From positions 43,663 through 107,662 of the forward strand of contig NZ_PVTR01000013.1 in the NCBI RefSeq assembly GCF_003003005.1: 64,000 nucleotides of DNA, given 5' to 3'. The DNA comes from Mongoliibacter ruber (GTDB lineage Bacteria; Bacteroidota; Bacteroidia; Cytophagales; Cyclobacteriaceae). Each line of letters starts with the position of its first letter. Positions within the stretch are counted from its first letter, which is position 1. The position numbers and the translations under genes were made by a program. Below are positions 62,089-64,000 of the stretch, piece by piece. Below the pieces are notes generated by a model that worked only from the letters and a program-made list of their open reading frames with translations, did not search any database and had not been told where the DNA came from.

Positions 62089-63894
62089 ATGATAATAATT
62101 CAGTCGATAGAAATTATAAATTTTCGTTCAATTGTCAAATTGGATAAAGGACTAACTCTAAATAACTTAAATATTGTTGTCGGTCAAAATGATATTGGAA
62201 AATCAAATTTTTTGAAAGCTCTGAATCTATTTTTTAATGGTGAAACTGAAATTGGAAATCAATATAGGTTTATTGATGATTTTTCAAAATACGCGAGAAC
62301 ACCAAATAAAAAGGCTGAAGAGATAACAATAAAAATCACATTTCTAACCCCAAAAAGATTCAAAGACAAAGATGCAGTTGTGTGGACAAAAATTTGGAGA
62401 AAGGAGGGTTTACATAAGGATGAAATCAAGACAATAAATGGTAAAGTTCTACCAGGGAGAAGCGGGGCTTTACAATGGCTAAAAAAACTAAAATATAAAT
62501 ATGTTCCAGCCATAAGAGGAGTTGAGTATTTCAATCATTTGATGGGGGAATTGCACGATTCATTAAGTGAAATAACACCAACTGCTTTTAATGATGCGTC
62601 CTCAAATTTTATTGAAGCTCTGAAAAATGAAGTTGAAGTTTTAGTCGATAATATTACAGCAGAATTAGGCTACACTAGTCAAATAGGTATGCCAACCAAT
62701 TTTAAATCGTTGTTTTCAACGTTGGATTTTTCACTTGACAAAGGTGGTGTCGTTATTTCTCTGAACAAAAGAGGAGATGGTATTAAAGCACAGCATATAC
62801 CAATTATTTTAAAGTTTATTTCAAATCACTACAAGTCTATCACAGGTCAAGCCGTCATAAACCCTGATACGATTTGGGGATTTGAAGAGCCTGAAAATAA
62901 TTTAGAAATGGGTAATGCTTTTAAACTTGCCAAAATCTTTGCAGGTTTTTCTACTGACTTACAAATCTTTATAAACACACATTCTCCAGCCTTTTATTCA
63001 CTTTCAAAAGATTTCCCTGAAATAACCAATTTGTATTTGGTAAAAACAGAGAGTGAAGAAACAGGCACCAAGCTTTTCAAAGTTGATGACACTCAAGTTT
63101 TTGATAAGGAAGTAGGTATTTTACCTATAATTACAGACTACATTGCAAAGGAAGTTGAACTAAGGCAAATTGCTGAATTAAAGGCTCAAGAATTAGAAAA
63201 ACTGAAAAGCAATACGAGAACTCTTGTTCTTTCGGAAGATCAAGATTTAAGTTTCGTAAAAAAGCTTTTTGAAATCCAAGGCTTTGATATTGAAAGTACC
63301 GAATTCATATCGTATGAAAATCGCACAAATTTACTTGCTGCTATGCAGTCTTGTAAAATAAAATTAACAGACAAGCCCGACTTACGACATATTATTTTTC
63401 ACCGTGATAGTGACTTTTTTGACAATGATGAACCAGATAAAGATAGAGTGAAGGAAAGGCTTATTAATTTAAATAAATCAAGTGACATTAAGTTTCATTT
63501 GTTTCAGACTGAATATTATGATATTGAATCATACTTTATAAATTCCGCACACATCAACTCGTTATATCCGAATTTTAGCATTGAGGAAATAGAGCAAAAG
63601 ATAAATGAATCAACAGAAGAAGCAAAAGATAAATCACTTGACAAGTTGTATAACAAAATTGCAGTTTATCAAAAAGAAGCAGAATATAACGGTGAAGCCT
63701 ATAAATTTAGCTACCCAAAAACAATAAAAAAATTGAAAGAACAGTATGAAGCTAATCCGAAAAGATATAGGTATGGCAAAACTGTCTTGGGTATTCTAAT
63801 TGGGAAATTGCAAAATGGTTATGAAAACATAGATTTACTGCAAAAAACTGACAAAATTACAATACCTCAGTTGAAAAAAATAGTTGAAGAATAA
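62089..63894 (+). CDS. OLD-family ATPase/TOPRIM nuclease
   Basis: A 601-residue protein of the OLD (overcoming lysogenization defect) family. The ATPase part (1-360) has Walker A GQNDIGKS (32-39), Walker B IWGFEEPENN (262-271) and THSPAF (297-302). The TOPRIM part (about 375-520) has Glu383 in VLSEDQD and the metal-binding DxD at 440-442 (HRDSDFF). OLD nucleases often act in phage defence, alone or with a helicase (Gabija). Its visibly AT-rich codons differ from neighbouring housekeeping genes, suggesting transfer. Any partner gene to the right is beyond the intron. Confidence 0.9.
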   Translation: MIIIQSIEIINFRSIVKLDKGLTLNNLNIVVGQNDIGKSNFLKALNLFFNGETEIGNQYRFIDDFSKYARTPNKKAEEITIKITFLTPKRFKDKDAVVWTKIWRKEGLHKDEIKTINGKVLPGRSGALQWLKKLKYKYVPAIRGVEYFNHLMGELHDSLSEITPTAFNDASSNFIEALKNEVEVLVDNITAELGYTSQIGMPTNFKSLFSTLDFSLDKGGVVISLNKRGDGIKAQHIPIILKFISNHYKSITGQAVINPDTIWGFEEPENNLEMGNAFKLAKIFAGFSTDLQIFINTHSPAFYSLSKDFPEITNLYLVKTESEETGTKLFKVDDTQVFDKEVGILPIITDYIAKEVELRQIAELKAQELEKLKSNTRTLVLSEDQDLSFVKKLFEIQGFDIESTEFISYENRTNLLAAMQSCKIKLTDKPDLRHIIFHRDSDFFDNDEPDKDRVKERLINLNKSSDIKFHLFQTEYYDIESYFINSAHINSLYPNFSIEEIEQKINESTEEAKDKSLDKLYNKIAVYQKEAEYNGEAYKFSYPKTIKKLKEQYEANPKRYRYGKTVLGILIGKLQNGYENIDLLQKTDKITIPQLKKIVEE

Positions 63895-63904
63895 AAGCCA
63901 GCAG

Positions 63905-64000
63905 GTAATCGAGTGGATGGCCGCAGGCCATAAGCCTGCGGAGCACCCCTCACACCACCGTACGTACGGGTCTCGTATACGGCGGTTCATCAAGCATAGG
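63905..64000 (-). mobile_element. Group II intron 3' end (domains V and VI), partial
   Basis: On the minus strand, 63986-63954 folds as domain V: ACCGCCGUA/UACGGUGGU lower stem, a 2-nt CG bulge, UACG/CGUA upper stem and an AGACC loop. The triad region reads CGC. Next comes a domain VI hairpin (63951-63911) with arms GAGGGGTG and CATCC-A-CTC, one bulged A (63914) as branch point, capped by CCGCAGGC/GCCTGCGG. The intron ends in ATTAC near 63905. An open frame ending DEPPYTRPVRTVV then TGA overlaps domain V and is probably the reverse transcriptase C-terminal tail. Confidence 0.85.

Noticed and set aside
62072..62092. Six-codon leader frame (MTKLKI) whose TGA overlaps the OLD gene ATG
   Set aside because: Too short to support; the overlap may be chance in AT-rich sequence. 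It could be retested by ribosome profiling.

Overview
The window looks like chromosome from a member of the Bacteroidota, most likely order Cytophagales, family Cyclobacteriaceae (Algoriphagus/Cyclobacterium-like). The evidence is gene content: a fused lpxC-fabZ, a Bacteroidota-type RNA polymerase omega subunit, a type IX secretion (T9SS) sorting domain, DUF4249, DUF4296 and DUF4835 proteins, TonB receptors with STN and carboxypeptidase-regulatory domains, BtuG beside BtuB, and several promoters of the Bacteroidota form TTTG-N19-TAnnTTTG. There are few Shine-Dalgarno-like sites. No rRNA, tRNA or CRISPR array was found.

Layout. 1-2.3 kb: lipid A genes (end of lpxD, lpxC-fabZ, lpxA), then an ABC ATPase. 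3-6.6 kb: a small lipoprotein, then mutS2 with a DUF4296 lipoprotein. 7-9.8 kb: an aerotolerance-type DUF58/VWA operon. 9.8-11.6 kb: an AlkB-like hydroxylase and a membrane protein. 11.7-18.1 kb: cystathionine beta-synthase, a ROK kinase, a glucosamine-6-phosphate deaminase fused to a PIG-L-like domain, and a CBS/DUF294 nucleotidyltransferase. 18.2-21.5 kb: a gluconokinase/6-phosphogluconate dehydrogenase fusion and a secreted amidohydrolase. 21.5-24.1 kb: cold shock protein, SixA-like phosphatase, SDR and a PP-loop ATPase.

24.2-31.2 kb is a vitamin B12 uptake locus in two divergent arms. btuB-btuG on the minus strand follow a clear cobalamin riboswitch with a terminator-like hairpin before btuB. 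btuFCD on the plus strand have their own candidate promoter and no visible riboswitch. 31.3-31.6 kb is a 38-bp tandem array. 31.7-34.1 kb holds a SLC13-type carboxylate transporter and a TIM-barrel isomerase-like protein. 34.3-40.5 kb is a four-gene outer-membrane receptor operon. 40.5-41.7 kb holds two arrays of a 121-bp double-hairpin repeat.

41.7-60.6 kb is mostly housekeeping: a propeller protein, mdh, a cyclic-nucleotide-type regulator, tilS, an OstA/LptA-like protein, a T9SS cargo, bamD, rpoZ, coaBC, porD-like, recN, fabI, DUF2911, an SPFH protein, purN and purH. From 60.8 kb to the right edge the character changes: a tyrosine recombinase with an extra N-terminal domain, a long palindrome, an AT-rich OLD-family ATPase/TOPRIM nuclease, and the 3' end (domains V and VI) of a group II intron on the minus strand. 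This edge is the most likely accessory or defence island and continues beyond the window.
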